The notes below the pieces were generated by a model that saw only the letters and a program-made list of their open reading frames with translations, made no database searches and was not told the origin of the DNA. A stretch of 64,000 nt of DNA from Metopolophium dirhodum. Lineage: Eukaryota > Arthropoda > Insecta > Hemiptera > Aphididae. The stretch spans positions 59,008,270 to 59,072,269 of the forward strand of contig NC_083560.1 of assembly GCF_019925205.1 (NCBI RefSeq), in the 5' to 3' direction. Positions 25,266 to 37,900 of this stretch are shown in pieces. Made by a program: the position numbers and the translations under genes. Each line of letters opens with the position of its first letter. Positions within the stretch are counted from its first letter, which is position 1.

Positions 25266-26491
25266 TACTGATAAAAACACAGGATAATAACTAGTGGCGA
25301 TGGCCGCATTGAATGTGGGGTGATTTAATATTCATATTAAATACGCAATCCTTTTACTTACACGCAACATATGCAACACATAAAGTATAATATTCAACAC
25401 CTCTCCGATCAGTGGCTTAGTAAAAACAAGACAAACAATAATCAGCGGCAACAGACGACACCATTGTAATTCATATATTATATTATACTAACTTATACTA
25501 TCTACACACAAAAATTTATTTATATATATATACATGTATACATATAATATATATATATATAATATATAAATATATATCAGTCCTTTTATTCGCAATGTTT
25601 CGAATCCTAGTTGCATTACAGCTTTGTCGTGAAGTATTTGATCGTCTTGGTCGTGGCATGGTATTGGACAATTTGCGACAACATATCAAGTAGACAATCC
25701 ACCTGCTATAAGTCCGACTCGGCCACCTTGGTAGACAATGTGCGAAAATTCTATATAACGCATTCTTGTACCTGATCTGTCCGAATAACTTATGGCCACC
25801 AACAATAAATAAAAACTAATTAGTCATTTCTACTATAATTATTTCTCCTATAACCAATAGCTACCATTTATTAACTACAATGTCCATCGTAAATCTCAAA
25901 ATCCCTGTTTTAGCACCTCCCCGGCTTAATGGGTCCAATTGTGAATCTAAATCATTCGAGGACCCACTCAAGCACACACAAGAAATTTCATTCAAATGGT
26001 CCAGCCTATAGGAGGAGTTCTTTGACATACACATTACACACGTACAGTAGAATTATATGTATAAAGATAATATTTCTATATTCTATACTTAAATAAAAAC
26101 ACAGGATAATAACTAGTGTCGATGGCCGTATGGAATGTATGGAATATTACTATCATCGTATTATAGGCCAGATTTAATGTCATTCGTGTTTATTAAATAT
26201 TAGTCTTAAATTTATATTATATTATCGGGTATATGTAATGCGCCGCGCGTCAGTGTGCGAAACCTCCAGCTCCACCGTCCGCACACTCTACCACCTCTGC
26301 CCGCAATCACATTTTCGTAAATTAATTATATTATTAACATTATGTATATTACCGGCCTCCCACCAATTGTTCCCAAGACCGTTAGTCGTTAGCCGGTTGT
26401 CGGTTTACGTACTCACTCCTCTTCTCTTCCTGCTACCTACGTCCTACGGTGACACATGGGTGAAAATTATTATTGTATATCAGCGTTTTTC
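25266..26491. repeat. Mosaic repeat, copy A (blocks C-B-D)
   Basis: Three blocks here recur at 42.5-44.1 kb in another order. Block C is 25266-25491 (copy at 43057-43264), block B is 25576-26117 (copy at 42539-43080, shorter relative at about 58860-59063), block D is 26146-26491 (copy at 43722-44058). Block B ends in an ACAGGATAATAACTAGTG word that also opens block C, a likely exchange point. A 104-codon frame at 26238-26552 lies in block D and is matched at 43816-44019, but I see no domain in it. Block B occurs inside Helitron-like sequence at 59 kb, so the family is probably Helitron-related. Confidence 0.75.
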
Positions 26492-26596
26492 TTTTGAAAA
26501 CTTAGAACTAATAATGATATATAATTATAATTATGACTATTTAAAACGTTAAAAAAATGTATTAACTATATAATATTATAGATATTATACATTCAG

Positions 26597-28251
26597 ATTG
26601 TGTAAGACTACAAGATATTCCTAATTTCAATGAAAGAACAACAACTGGTTAGTTATTTTAATTTATGAATATTATTACTATACCTACTACTATTTGAAAA
26701 CATTTTTTTCAGAAATATTACACAATCTACTGCACCCTATTTTACTTTGCCCTACTGCCATCGAAAAGGTGCAACAAAAAATAGCTAACAACTTGGAAAT
26801 TATTGGCAATTACTTGGTTACAATAAGTGGAGAATGGACTCGTCGTAAACTTGTCAAATTACCAAAAATTGGAGGTTGTTTACAACACTAACCAAACCGT
26901 CCAAACCTAACCTTGACGACAATGGAACATTATCATGTATTGGTCAATATGTTAAAAAATGCTGAGCATAAACAAAAGTTGGTGAGTAAAATATAATTTT
27001 AATATTATAAAAATATGTTTGATCAACATTCAGTTAACTGGTTTTATTTATTTATAATTCATAATTCTAATTCTTATATTAATATTTATGAAAATTAATT
27101 CATTGTGTTGTTGATGAATTATAAATAAATAAAGTACGCTACTGAACTCAAATGTGGTAGATATTATTATATAATAAATTATTAAATTATTAATACTCTT
27201 ACCTCGTTGTAGATTGTACACTAGTCTTGTGTAACGATGATCGTCATCGACATCGTACATTACTCCCTACGTTGAGCACGGCTAATATGCTGAGTGTTAG
27301 TAACGACAAATGTGTATATATGTATGAAATATATATTATGCTGACGCGATGTTTAGCTCAGATCGTGTAAATAACCGACCGGGACGCCTGGCGGTAGATA
27401 GTTATGATAGAGTCTACAGGGAGGTAGTCGATAGAGTCTATAGTCCGCTGGCGCGGCGGTTGATAGTTGGATGGTCAAGAAAGAAGAGTCATAGTCGGCG
27501 GTCGATAGTGTAACTCGAGGCCTGACAACGACCTGAAGAGGACCTGCGGACGAACAGCTCAACCCACATTTGGACATCGGCATCCATGACACATCATGGC
27601 CCGATCGGTAACCCGGAGTTATAATTTATAAATATACTTTCGATGTTGTAATTTGTAGTAGATAATAATAATACATTTATATTCAATAACAGATATACAC
27701 ATATATATATATATTACGTTGAGTAATTTGCTTCACATAAGGTAACCCTGATCCCTAGTAATAATATCACACACCGAGGTCGAGTCTCCGAGACCTCGTT
27801 AATATAAACAGAACGACACCTGAACGGGTAAGAGCCCAGGTGAAGAAGAGACGTTACACTTGCATTCAGTTGTATCAAAGATCCAATCGATGGAAATAGG
27901 CACAGTGATTTCCAGATTACTAGACATCATTATTACTAAACAGTTATTAATGGAGTTCACTTTCAAAGGCACCAAAACTAAGCCAGCATTTTTTGAAAGT
28001 GTTTTATATAAAATATTGGACAGAAAAATAATTGTCTATAGCTTATACTTATGTCAACAAAAAAAATCCATAACCTGGTTTTTGTATTATATATGTTGTA
28101 GAAATTACATCAGGACTTCGGAAATCTAAAGTAATGCCTGGAGAATTAGACCCATTTGACACAAAACTGTTAAACTTGGTAAAACATGCAAAGAGGGATT
28201 ATGAAATCATGGTGAAAAAGTATTCAAACATAATAAATGCTGAATGTAAAT
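26597..28251 (+). pseudogene. DUF4806-domain gene relic, copy 1
   Basis: Exon-like blocks with matching splice borders are 26597-26647 (DCVRLQDIPNFNERTTT), 26713-26981, about 27870-28025, and 28103-28251. Phases agree between the first two. The second block has a helical stretch (AIEKVQQKIANNLEIIGNYL), a stop at about 26889-26891, and resumes in another frame as TMEHYHVLVNMLKNAEHKQK, the start of DUF4806. The third block supplies the domain core (LLMEFTFKGTKTKPAFFESV) but is out of phase with the preceding donor. The last reads EITSGLRKSKVMPGELDPFD and ends in TAA. A solo LTR sits in the intron. DUF4806 proteins are a large family of unknown function in aphids and other insects. The stop and frame change make this copy a pseudogene. 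Confidence 0.7.
27230..27858. mobile_element. Solo LTR (629 bp) with 4-bp target duplication
   Basis: The sequence starts TGTAACG and ends CGTTACA, perfect inverted LTR termini, and is flanked by CTTG at 27226-27229 and 27859-27862. There is no internal coding region or second LTR, so this is a solo LTR left by recombination between two LTRs. A TATA-like run and AT-rich stretch at 27617-27700 fit an LTR promoter region. A 4-bp duplication suits Gypsy/Pao-type elements. It lies in an intron of the DUF4806 relic. Confidence 0.85.
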
Positions 28252-28503
28252 AATTTTAAACTATATAATTTTGAGTATAATAGGTAAAAATATGTGGTTT
28301 ATTATTTATGTTATAAAATAGATTATTATTTCTATTTTTTTTTATTTTTAACAAATATTACAGTAGGTAGTATAAAGTAACTATAGTATTATTACTCAAA
28401 TTATTTTCTCATTTAAATACATTCATACAGTTCTTATAAGGTGCAATAATAATCAATACAGTTCTTATTTTTACTAATAATTAGTATATTGTAATTTATT
28501 ATA

Positions 28504-29914
28504 TCTGTATATATAAAAAGACTTGTCTTGGGTGATTCATCATCGCCTAGCCGGAACTGCTGAAGCTATGGATAAGAAATTTTCAGTAAATGTACTTATT
28601 ACTATGTATTACTAAGAAAGGATTTTTCGAAATTCGCATTTTAAAGGGTAAAAAGAGCATAAAATAGTTAATTTTTAATTAATGGTGGGTGAGGTTCGCG
28701 GTAAAGCAGCCGTCGACGCGCGGTGGCTAGACGTGGCCGCCCAAATTTCCCCTTCCATGTCACCGCCGCCCATAGATAATATAAGAATGGATAGGACATG
28801 TCTATACCAGTTCCATATGGGGCCGTGTGCTTTTTTGGGGAAGAGAGAACGTAAAGAGAGAAAGACGATATGGGGCTTTTTAAGGTTATATGCAAAACTA
28901 TTTTATTAAATAATAATGATAACATGATAGTCAGTTTGTATTTTGATTGTTGTACCTCTTGGGCCTGGAAAATTACTCTAAACTTTGTTAGAATATAGAA
29001 TAATATTATTAATATTGTTAAATATCACTAATTAATCAATAATGTTATTAGTTATTACAGAATAAAATTATGTTACCTATTTAATATTTATTATTATTTA
29101 TCAATTATCATATCAATTTTTGCCCCATGTAACCTTAAAAAAATTACCTATCACTAAAGTTTCATGTGATCAGTTCTTATGTCCTATCCATTCTTATATT
29201 ATCTATGCCACCGCCGACACCGCGCACCACCGCGCCACCGACCTGCTTAATCCCGAACCGAAAATAAACCGAACGACGAGCTAAATAGATAAATATATCT
29301 CGGATACTCAAAACTTTATCGATAACACATTATATTATTAATTTCGATTTTAAAATAACACGGTGGCATGTGTCATTTATGATTCTATTATAACGCTTGT
29401 CATTATCGACGACGCACACAGGCTTTTCCAACAGGAGTAGTAGTGGGGGTAGGCATGCTGAGAGTTGTTGGTATAGATAAAAATTAATGGTTGTGTGTAG
29501 ATTAGAACTCTGTGAAAAAGATAGGCTAATTTAAAAAGTGTTAAATTTGTTTTTTTTTTTATTCATCAGATTTTAGTACGGTTGCGTTAGGGTTTTTGTA
29601 TTAATTGATTATATCAATCCTCCGTGGGTGGAATTAAGTAAAAATGACAAAATTGGTACAATTTTTATACTTTAGAGTTAAATCATACACTTACGTACAA
29701 ACAGCACGGGGTCCGCGATCTACCGCAGGTAGATTGCCTACCTGATAAAATACTGCTGCGAATCAGAATTTTTATTCCGAGCAACAGAAAAGTTAGGATA
29801 AATTGTGAACACCATACACCATACACCGAATATTAAATAACGAATTGAACAAAGTTTGAGTCTTATAGAATTGGTACATTTAACGGGAAACGAAGTGCCA
29901 GCGGGATCAGCTAG
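28504..29914 (+). mobile_element. Non-autonomous Helitron
   Basis: The element begins TCTGTATATATAAAAAG after an A (28503) and ends GGATCAGCTAG before a T (29915). This agrees with the Helitron rule of 5'-TC, 3'-CTRR and insertion between A and T. Its 3' part (about 29480-29914) is found in inverted orientation at 58351-58750 with the same terminal CTAG, confirming the 3' boundary. No Rep or helicase frame exists, so rolling-circle enzymes would have to be supplied in trans. A MITE is nested inside at 28771-29207. Short frames on either strand here (28668-28925, 28682-28909) are artefacts of the GC-rich segment. Confidence 0.78.
28771..29207. mobile_element. MITE with 29-bp perfect terminal inverted repeats, nested in the Helitron
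   Basis: Positions 28771-28799 and 29179-29207 are exact reverse complements (CATAGATAATATAAGAATGG and nine further bases). The 437-bp element has no coding capacity. Related termini occur at about 49917-49945 and 50145-50172, where ATAGATAA and TAAGAATG words face their complements, so a family is present. No clean target duplication was found. Confidence 0.72.
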
Positions 29915-30880
29915 TTATAATATACCTATTTGTCAAATGTAACATGTGATACACAATACACAAAAAATAAAGGTACTACAGCATCATGATATATTATATT
30001 ATTATTCTTTTTACATAGCTACCTAAATACGGTTGTTATTATTATTAGAAAATCCTACGATTGTCATAAATGTATTTTTTAAATTTTTTATTTAATTACA
30101 TTATAATTAAAATAAACAAATATTTATGTAATAAAAGAACAGTTATTATTAAAAACAAATATGATCTTACTTTTATTTTATTAATTATACAATTACCTAA
30201 CCTATAGGCTATAACCATGATTCATTATTACGATTTAAGATACATCTTAAATGTTGGTATATATATATACATACATATACCTACAGATATTTTCAGGGAT
30301 ATATTTAGAAATGTCTTAGGGGGGGGGGGGGGGGGGGGCACAAACAAAAAGTTAAAAATATATACATATATTGTTTAGTAGACCAATAGGACACAATAGT
30401 AAGAATTTTGGATATAATAGTCATTCATTCATCCTGAAAAAATGTATGACTATTTGGTCGTATAATATAATTCGTTATAATTCATTCCATATTCCTATAT
30501 TCCTATAACTGTTAGACGATTGACGATAAGGTATATAATATTACAGAGAAATATATTGCTTACGAGCTATTTTTAGCCAATAGATCGTATCATTATATCA
30601 TAAGCTCTATATTATAGTATTTATTATATTATATCATATTACGTACACTGCAGTGGACTGCACTATTACTGGTAAAACCGCATGAATTTTATAATAACGT
30701 TCCATTGGGTAAATCTTTAATACATAAACTTTAATCTTAATACATTAATGATTAATATCAAATTTTTTTGACCGTCAATTGTCAAGACGTCAAGTACTCA
30801 TTCAAGTGTCGGTCTGTTGCGTTATTTCGTTAACACGTTTACTTTTCAATATTTATTATTACTTTAAAATGTTCAGTTTA
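29915..30880. other. AT-rich spacer with poly(G) run and an exon-end duplicate
   Basis: No gene seen. A run of about 19 G lies at 30320-30338. The stretch 30372-30405 repeats, nearly exactly, the end and donor site of the DUF4806 exon at 33179-33214 (TGTTTAGTAGACCAATAGG and onward), an orphan copy of an exon edge 2.8 kb upstream. Confidence 0.6.
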
Positions 30881-30889
30881 TTTTAAAAA

Positions 30890-31730
30890 CTACAAACGTG
30901 AATTTATACTTGGATGACCCAAGTGTGCCTTGTTCGTCGGGTACGTTAAAAAATGTCATAGGCTTTAATGATTTGGGAACTCTAAGTACTGGTCCTCGTC
31001 GTCCAGTTCTAGCAGTAAGTATCGATTACATTTTAACCTAATTCCTAAATCGAAACACTCTAAATTCTAAACATATAATTATGTGATTTTTAGTCATACA
31101 AAAAAAAGCAATTTGGGAAACAATTCAGATAATTTCGTAGCCAATGGTATAATGACTTGAAATGCTGCGTTTTGTTATGTATGTCGGATTTTTAGTACAG
31201 GAAGTTGCACCCAGGATGTATGGACTCATTCCGGATTTGATAATTGACAAAAAGTAATATTATAAATAATTTACCGATGCGATTATTATTACTAATATTG
31301 GGTTGGTCTATTTTTAGTATTTAATTAATTTTTTTAGTTGGAAAGTACAGGAAGAAATTATAGAAATCAGTGCAGATCTTGTCATAGACAGACAATTATT
31401 GACAATATTGTTAAGACTGGACATTTTGCTTTAATGGTGGATGAAGGTACCTACAATAGTTTTTAATTTACTCACTTAAACAATCAGTAGGTATCATAAT
31501 AAATATTTTAGCTGCGTTTTTTTAATGTTTTGAAAAATTGAATATTAGTATGAGCTCATTACATATAGTTGCATAATCATACGATGGTACTAGTGTGATG
31601 TCAGGTTGTCTTGGAGGAGTACAGGCCAAAATAAAAGAAAAACATTATAATGCAATTTACACACATTGTGTGGCACGCAGGCTTAGTTTAGTTGTAGTAG
31701 ATATGTGTTAAGGAGTTAAGGTACAGAATG
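30890..31730 (+). pseudogene. hAT transposase relic, ZMYM1/DUF4371 type
   Basis: Three coding-like blocks are seen. About 30890-31014, with donor GTAAGT, reads DDPSVPCSSGTLKNVIGFND and ends in GPRRPVLA, like the N-terminal part of ZMYM1-like proteins. At 31338-31446 the frame IIDNIVKTGHFALMVDE matches the first catalytic-Asp region of hAT transposases. At about 31585-31715, SYDGTSVMSGCLGGVQAKI and AIYTHCVARRLSLVVVD match the GYDGAxxMSG...THC segment. A stop follows, and blocks are in different frames or missing, including the C-terminal dimerisation domain, so it cannot be active. Copies of this family are abundant in aphids. Confidence 0.72.
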
Positions 31731-31884
31731 TTAGAGTACCCAATTTTTAGAAAGCACTAATTATAACAAATCCAAATTATTTTAGTGTGCCCGAAATGTA
31801 TTTAATACATTGGAAATGCTCTACGTTCATTTTTTACGACGAATCATTGAATGATTAAATACATTTTAAATTCTATATTTGTAG

Positions 31885-34130
31885 CTTTCAAAAGTTCAAA
31901 CTATAAACGACTTCAATTTAATCAAGATGATAACATACAAGCATCGGGCCGTGAACTAAAACGAAAAAATAGTGGTAATTTTTATTTTAAATGTGGTACT
32001 GCATTATGAAAAATAATGTTGTTGGTATAATTTGTAATTTTATATTTATAGGTATGTATAAGTATTAAAAATCCAGTATCCAAAAAAAAGTTATTTGGCA
32101 ATAAATGTGTAACGAACCCAATAATACGCATGATATATTATTGTGATCGTTTCGCCTTCGGCTTCATTAGACAACATAAAGACAAGATAAATATTAGCAC
32201 ATAGAAATTCGGCTAAATAAATCAGTCATATTATATCCTTTTGAAAACCTATGGGAATATAACGAGAGGGCAATGCGATATTGAAACCGCATTTCAATAG
32301 GTCCTACAACTTCACTTGAATCATAAATATATGAATATAATATTTAGATATTGTTATGAAATATACATATATATATATATATATAATGTATAGTATCTAA
32401 ATAGTGACGGATGGCGACGATGGCGTATAACATATATTGCAAACACGATAACAGGTCACGATTCTTGGAATAACCAGGCGTGTGAATGTATCGATAATAA
32501 ATTAAACAACGTCCTGTGAAGTTCACAGATATGTCAATAGTCTAGGGGGGAGTGGGAGAGCAGGAGGCCCTATAAAACCAAACCCGAAACGGCCTGTAGA
32601 TTAGACGTGTTACACCATAGTACAGACGAGCACCTTCACGAGAGACAACATAACAACTTTGTCAATTTGTACTTAGAGTATTTTATGCAGAAGAAATTTA
32701 ATAAACAACTTAACTTTTCAACAAGTCAAATGATTTTGTCAAATCTACCTGAGAAATCCTTTACCAACGGTCTTGCTACCTGAATCCTATAAACTAAGCA
32801 GTTATTTCAATTGCTAGTTTATAACAAATCAGATGAAGAGCATGTCATGTTAAATGATGGTAAGTAAAATACTGTTAAGCTTATTTTTTGTAATTTTGCA
32901 AGAAACAAACATATAGCTTAACGATAAATTATTAAATATCATTTTGAATATCATGTATTTTTAGTTGTTAATAGTCCAGAATACCGGAATATTAGTTTTG
33001 AAAATAATTCCAATGAACAAGTTGTTGCCAATAAATATAAGCAGTAAGCTAATTTTTATGAAAAAATTAAACATGGCAATATTTAATGTCTCATAAATCA
33101 TAATTTGTGTTTACAGACAGCAAAAGGCAAAACACACATAATATTTCAATTGCAGAAAGAGATGATCTTGATGAACACTTGTTTAGTAGACCAATAGGAC
33201 ACAATAGTAAGAAGTTTTATTGTTTAATTTTCATTGTTTTTCAATATTATAATTTACAACTATTATTACAGTAACTGTTAGTAATGGTACCATAAAGAAA
33301 AATAGTTAGGCGGCTTATAATAATATGTCCAACTCGACAGAATTCGTTCATAATATAAATGGTACATAATTTAAATTAAACGATTGTTACATATTTAAAT
33401 ATTTTCAATATTATTATTTAAATTTCGTTGTTTTTTAGATCTATTGCAATCTCAAAACCAACTATTGAGAAATATAACATTCTTAAAATATGAGTTGAAA
33501 CAAGTATTAAGCAATCAGACGGTAATGCTTGATAAACTGGACCAGATGGAAAAGTGTTTGGAACAAAGCTCATTTAATAAGCCTGTGATGGAAGTTGATA
33601 GTGTTGACTTTAGTGATTGTCCTCTGCCAATTCATAACATTTATGATTCACAAACATTTGAAGATAAAATATCGGGTGATCAAAGTTATAAAAATCAATT
33701 GGTAAATAAATTAACTTAGTTCATTATACTATGTGTCAATGACAAAGGGAGACTATATTGTTTAAAGATTTTTTTTCAAGCTGATTATAGTATAGATTAG
33801 TACATCATGGGCATTAGGCATTTAAAATAACGTTTATAATATTAGCACAGTATTATTTATTATTTTCAGATCACAGAACTTTCTCATATATGAGGAAAAA
33901 ATGAGAAATCAGTTGTCAAAAGACTTAAAACTTTTTTCCGACTGTTTACTATCAGAGTACTCATATACGGGTAAAAAAGGGAAAAAAACATTTTCAAGTT
34001 TATTTATATGCTATGTTATTTTTGGTAAGGATGCAATAATTAATATTAGTGATCATTGATTATAATATACATACATTTTTTTTTTTAGAAACTAACTCTC
34101 GGCATCATTGCCATTGGAAGACATAATATA
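31885..34130 (+). pseudogene. DUF4806-domain gene relic, copy 2
   Basis: Exons with GT/AG borders and agreeing phases are 31885-31974, 32833-32859, 32965-33043, 33121-33206, 33272-33361, 33439-33701, 33870-34024 and about 34089-34130. The 33439 exon codes a predicted coiled coil (NITFLKYELKQVLSNQ and onward) and the start of DUF4806 (DCPLPIHNIYDSQTFEDK). The 33870 exon carries the hallmark YSYTGKKGKKTFSSL. Three lesions are seen: TAG in the 33272 exon (after IKKNS), TGA after ITELSHI, and a -1 frameshift before KLFSDCLL. The gene is otherwise well preserved, suggesting recent loss; alternative splicing round the stops cannot be excluded. Function of DUF4806 is unknown. Confidence 0.78.
32108..32728 (+). 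mobile_element. Probable solo LTR (about 621 bp)
   Basis: The sequence starts TGTAACGA, the same terminus as the LTR at 27230, and ends near AAGTCA. AATG flanks it at 32104-32107 and 32729-32732. Inside, a TATA box (CTATAAAACC, about 32570) precedes a transcribed-looking stretch and an AATAAA-like signal near 32698, the order expected of a plus-strand LTR. It sits in an intron of the DUF4806 relic. The right end is less sure than the left because the terminal inverted bases do not mirror TGTAACG. Confidence 0.6.
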
Positions 34131-34265
34131 GTCTATTTAATTATATTAAATTACCTATTATTCAAATATATATTATAATATAATTGCTAGTATATTTTAG
34201 TGAAGATACTATATACCTAATATTTGTTGTAATTTGAAATTGTTTCTTATGAAATGTTATATCTA

Positions 34266-34408
34266 TACTCCATTCATATTAAGAAGGAACCTAAGTGGTT
34301 TTCATCGGGCAGTAGTGAGGAAACACCCGTTTGTCCCTCCCCACCAAGTCAACTTCCATGCGCTCAAATTGGCCGCTATAGGTTCCTTCTTAACATGAAT
34401 GGAGGTAT
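34266..34408. mobile_element. 143-bp MITE, Tc1/mariner-like ends
   Basis: TATACTCCATTCAT followed by a TTAAGAAGGAACCTA arm at 34266-34294 faces its reverse complement at 34379-34408, with two mismatches and one indel. TA lies at both outer edges. The 80-bp centre is GC-richer and non-coding. Family assignment rests only on size, termini and the TA edges. Confidence 0.7.
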
Positions 34409-34409
34409 A

Positions 34410-34980
34410 TTAGTGTCACTAGTATAATAATATATTCTACCACTCCTAAAAATGTTGTATTAATTCCTAATTTTTATTTTTATGTTATTCATTATACTAC
34501 CTAGGTATACACCATAGAAATATTATATAATAACTAGATAGATATGTTACATTAAAAATGGCAATATTTACAAAATAACTCAATAGATAAGATACCTTTA
34601 TTAATAATATTGTTTATTGTCATAAAAAAATATTTACATTAAGATAGATACAACAAAAACTAAAAAGTAGATTCAGCTTATGACGTTGCCCCAAAAGCAT
34701 AGCTTGTGATGGGTGCAGCAAGTTCAAATACAACAAATTTAAACATAATAATAATATTATATAGATTGACAAAAAAATTAAATAAAAATACAATCATAGG
34801 TTTTATTTTTAAATTATATTATAACGTAATATGATTTAGATTAAGCGATCTTTCAAATATTTTTTATAACAATACTTATTTATGTACAATGATAAATTAA
34901 TATTGAGCATAATTAAAAGGTAAATACCAACATCATTAACCATTTTCCCACCAAATTAGGGTACTGGCCATCAGTAAAAT
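34410..34980. other. AT-rich 3' flank of the RING gene
   Basis: No gene or repeat recognised. Because the RING gene ends at 34984 on the minus strand, this region should contain its 3' UTR and polyadenylation site, but several AATAAA-like words on the minus strand make the exact site undecidable. Confidence 0.35.
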
Positions 34981-34983
34981 ATA

Positions 34984-37900
34984 CTAAAAATTTTTTTTAA
35001 TAAATATTGAAAATGATATAGAAAAAAATATAAACAATACAATTAATAAACAACAAATAACCCCAACCCGTTTCTCAGCCGGATCCTCAGTAACATAGCC
35101 ATCATAATCTCGAATTATGCCTCTGCATAGAGGACACGTAGTAAAGTGCTCAGCATCAAGACGAGTTACACATTTTTTACAAACTGAGTGCCTACATGGC
35201 ATTATGATAATTTGGCATGGCTGGTCCAAGCAAATTGGACAACATGTTGATTCTTTTGGAACCAAAAATAAAAACAAATTATGAATAATTATTAAGTGTT
35301 AAATACAATTCATAATAAGTATTTTTATTTAAAACAAAATATTAAATTTGTATGAATATTTATTTATTAGAATATAATCGACGAACTACTATTTAAAATA
35401 AACCATGTACTATAACGATTTCAACACACGCAAAACTTTTTTTGCTATCTGAAAAATTAGGGTTTGATTGGTGGTAATCCAACTTGTTTCTAGTGGATAA
35501 AAAACTATCAGGTTTATATGAATATTTTAATTTATACTATGAGGCCGTATTCTGCGCAAATTTACTAACAATTTTTTTCAAAATTTTTTTTAATATCCTA
35601 ATTTAAAATTAATTTACTCCAAAGACCAAAAATTTATATTTAAAAAAATATAATACTTGACTTAAATTAACATTTTTACCACCAAAATTTGTATAAAAAT
35701 TAGATTTACAGATTAGCTGTTTTGACATTTTTTTTTTTGTATTAAAACATAAAAATAATAAATATTATACAGTACTTGTAGCGCAAATGTCTATAAATTA
35801 CATATTTAAAAAAAAATGTTAAAATATTAATTAGAACAAAAGTTATTTAATGTGTCAGGTTTTTAAATTCATATCTACTGTAATACCATTGCCTACATCA
35901 AGCCCCTTAAAACCCGGGTCCTTCCCAATAAAGAGGGGTTTTTCAAAACCTTAGGTAATTAAAAAATATGATATATTGACCATAATGTATGCATACCAGA
36001 ATTTTCAGATGACCCATCTCCTTGGCCATCACTGCTCACTGTATAAATCGTAAAACACAATTAAAGATAGTACATTTTAATTTATATTAATCCTATAATA
36101 TAGCATAAACATCTTTAGTATTGTTATAGTCAATTTATAATATAAACAAATTATTTTTAATATTTAATACTAAAAATAAAAACTAACATATAAAGTGTCA
36201 CACGCGACCCTCGGAAGATGTGAAAACAAATATATGAGCTTAGAAATTTAATATAGATTTATTATGTTGAATTTGAATTAAATATTCTCAATTTAAAAAT
36301 ATTTTTTGTAGGGATTGAACATCTTTAAGAATTATATTTGTTCAAATTTTACACTAAGAGATAAATTTTAATAGAATAAAATATTTACATAATAGGTAGG
36401 TACGCTACGTAGGTACATATTTAAACATTTTAAACGCATAATATAAGTTTAAAATTTTTTTAAAAGTGACAAAAAAAATTGAACTAAAAAAATTATAATA
36501 CGTATCGAGCGTTACGTGATTAAGATAATGCTCGAAAATTTTCCCTGCTTAAGTGGAAAGATCTGAACGCCGTATAAGATGTTTTCACATAAAAAATCAC
36601 AAGTTCAAAAATATTACTTTATAATTAATAATTGATATATAAATAATAAAATAGCTTGTAAGAAACCCTGCATTACATTAAAAAAGTCCAAGTATAATGC
36701 TTCTAATGACTATGAAATTATAACTTTAATTGTTAAATGGCTAACAAGTGCAAAAGGAAGAATTAATAATGAGGGTAAATAATATATTTAGGTTTCACTA
36801 CTTTGTCGTTATATTGTTTTTCGTATTATATGTATTCATCAATGATAATGCATAACTATATATATACATAATTCTTATATACGGATATTGGACGACCGGC
36901 AGCGTCGTACAAGCAATATTCAGAATTCGTATATTCGTATAATTCGTATAACCAGTGGCGGCTCGTGCTAAGGTGCAATGGTGCGACCGCACTCCCTGAG
37001 TACATTTTTTAAATAAAATTATAATCGTAATTATAGGTACTTCTTAGTAACTAAATAGGAGTCACGATGATCTATATTTCTTTCGAAATAATTTAGGTAT
37101 ATGATTCAGAATTGTGTTTGAAAATATTAATATTTGAAGAAAATATCTTTTTAATCCGAAAATTATTCCAATGCAATAAGAAAAATCTAAAAATTAAACG
37201 AAGGCTGCAGAGCGTATAACGCGAGCACTGAACTCTATGCATGGAAGGCGCATTGTATATAATTCATATATTGAAAAGTGTCCCTATATCGATGGCCGCC
37301 ATTTTGATTCCGTTAGTGTTCCTATCGATGATTTGTCAATTTGTCATTGATAGAATTATTTTATTAGCTTATCTTCTACGAAATATCAGTGATATACCGG
37401 TGGTATATCCACGGTTAATATCTTTTGACCGAGGGGGTATTTTTACTTTTTATGATAACAAAAATGATCTTATATGTCACCCATAATTTTTATCGTTTAT
37501 TCTATGAGAAAAATCAAAATGGCAGCCTACTAGGGTGGGACAGTTTTTTTTTTTCCCAATGCGCGTTCAATAGTGTATAGTTCAGTGAACGAAAATTGCG
37601 TACTCGGCGTGTATACTGTAAACAACTGTATACTGTATGGTGCGGCGGCGGTCCGTGGTGCACATAAATGTGTATTATATTATTATAATTATATTGATAT
37701 GAGCCGCGGCAGGACTATTATTACTATAGTGCGATAATTATTAATTCTCGTCGTACATTTTCGGCGACGATCAGCGATTTTGTATTTACAGCCCGCCGAG
37801 TTTGATATTTACGTCTAATAATAGCTAAAGAAATTCAGACCGACAGCAATGACTGAAAGTATAATATTATTTTGTTATCCATATCAGTGATATTGGTGAT

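Noticed and set aside
26238..26552. 104-codon frame conserved at 43816-44019
   Set aside because: Conservation is explained by the dispersed repeat block D; the two frames differ by indels at the C-terminal part and have no domain.
37241..37486. 81-codon frame with hydrophobic stretch
   Set aside because: The second copy of the same element at 63.6-63.9 kb has frame-breaking indels.
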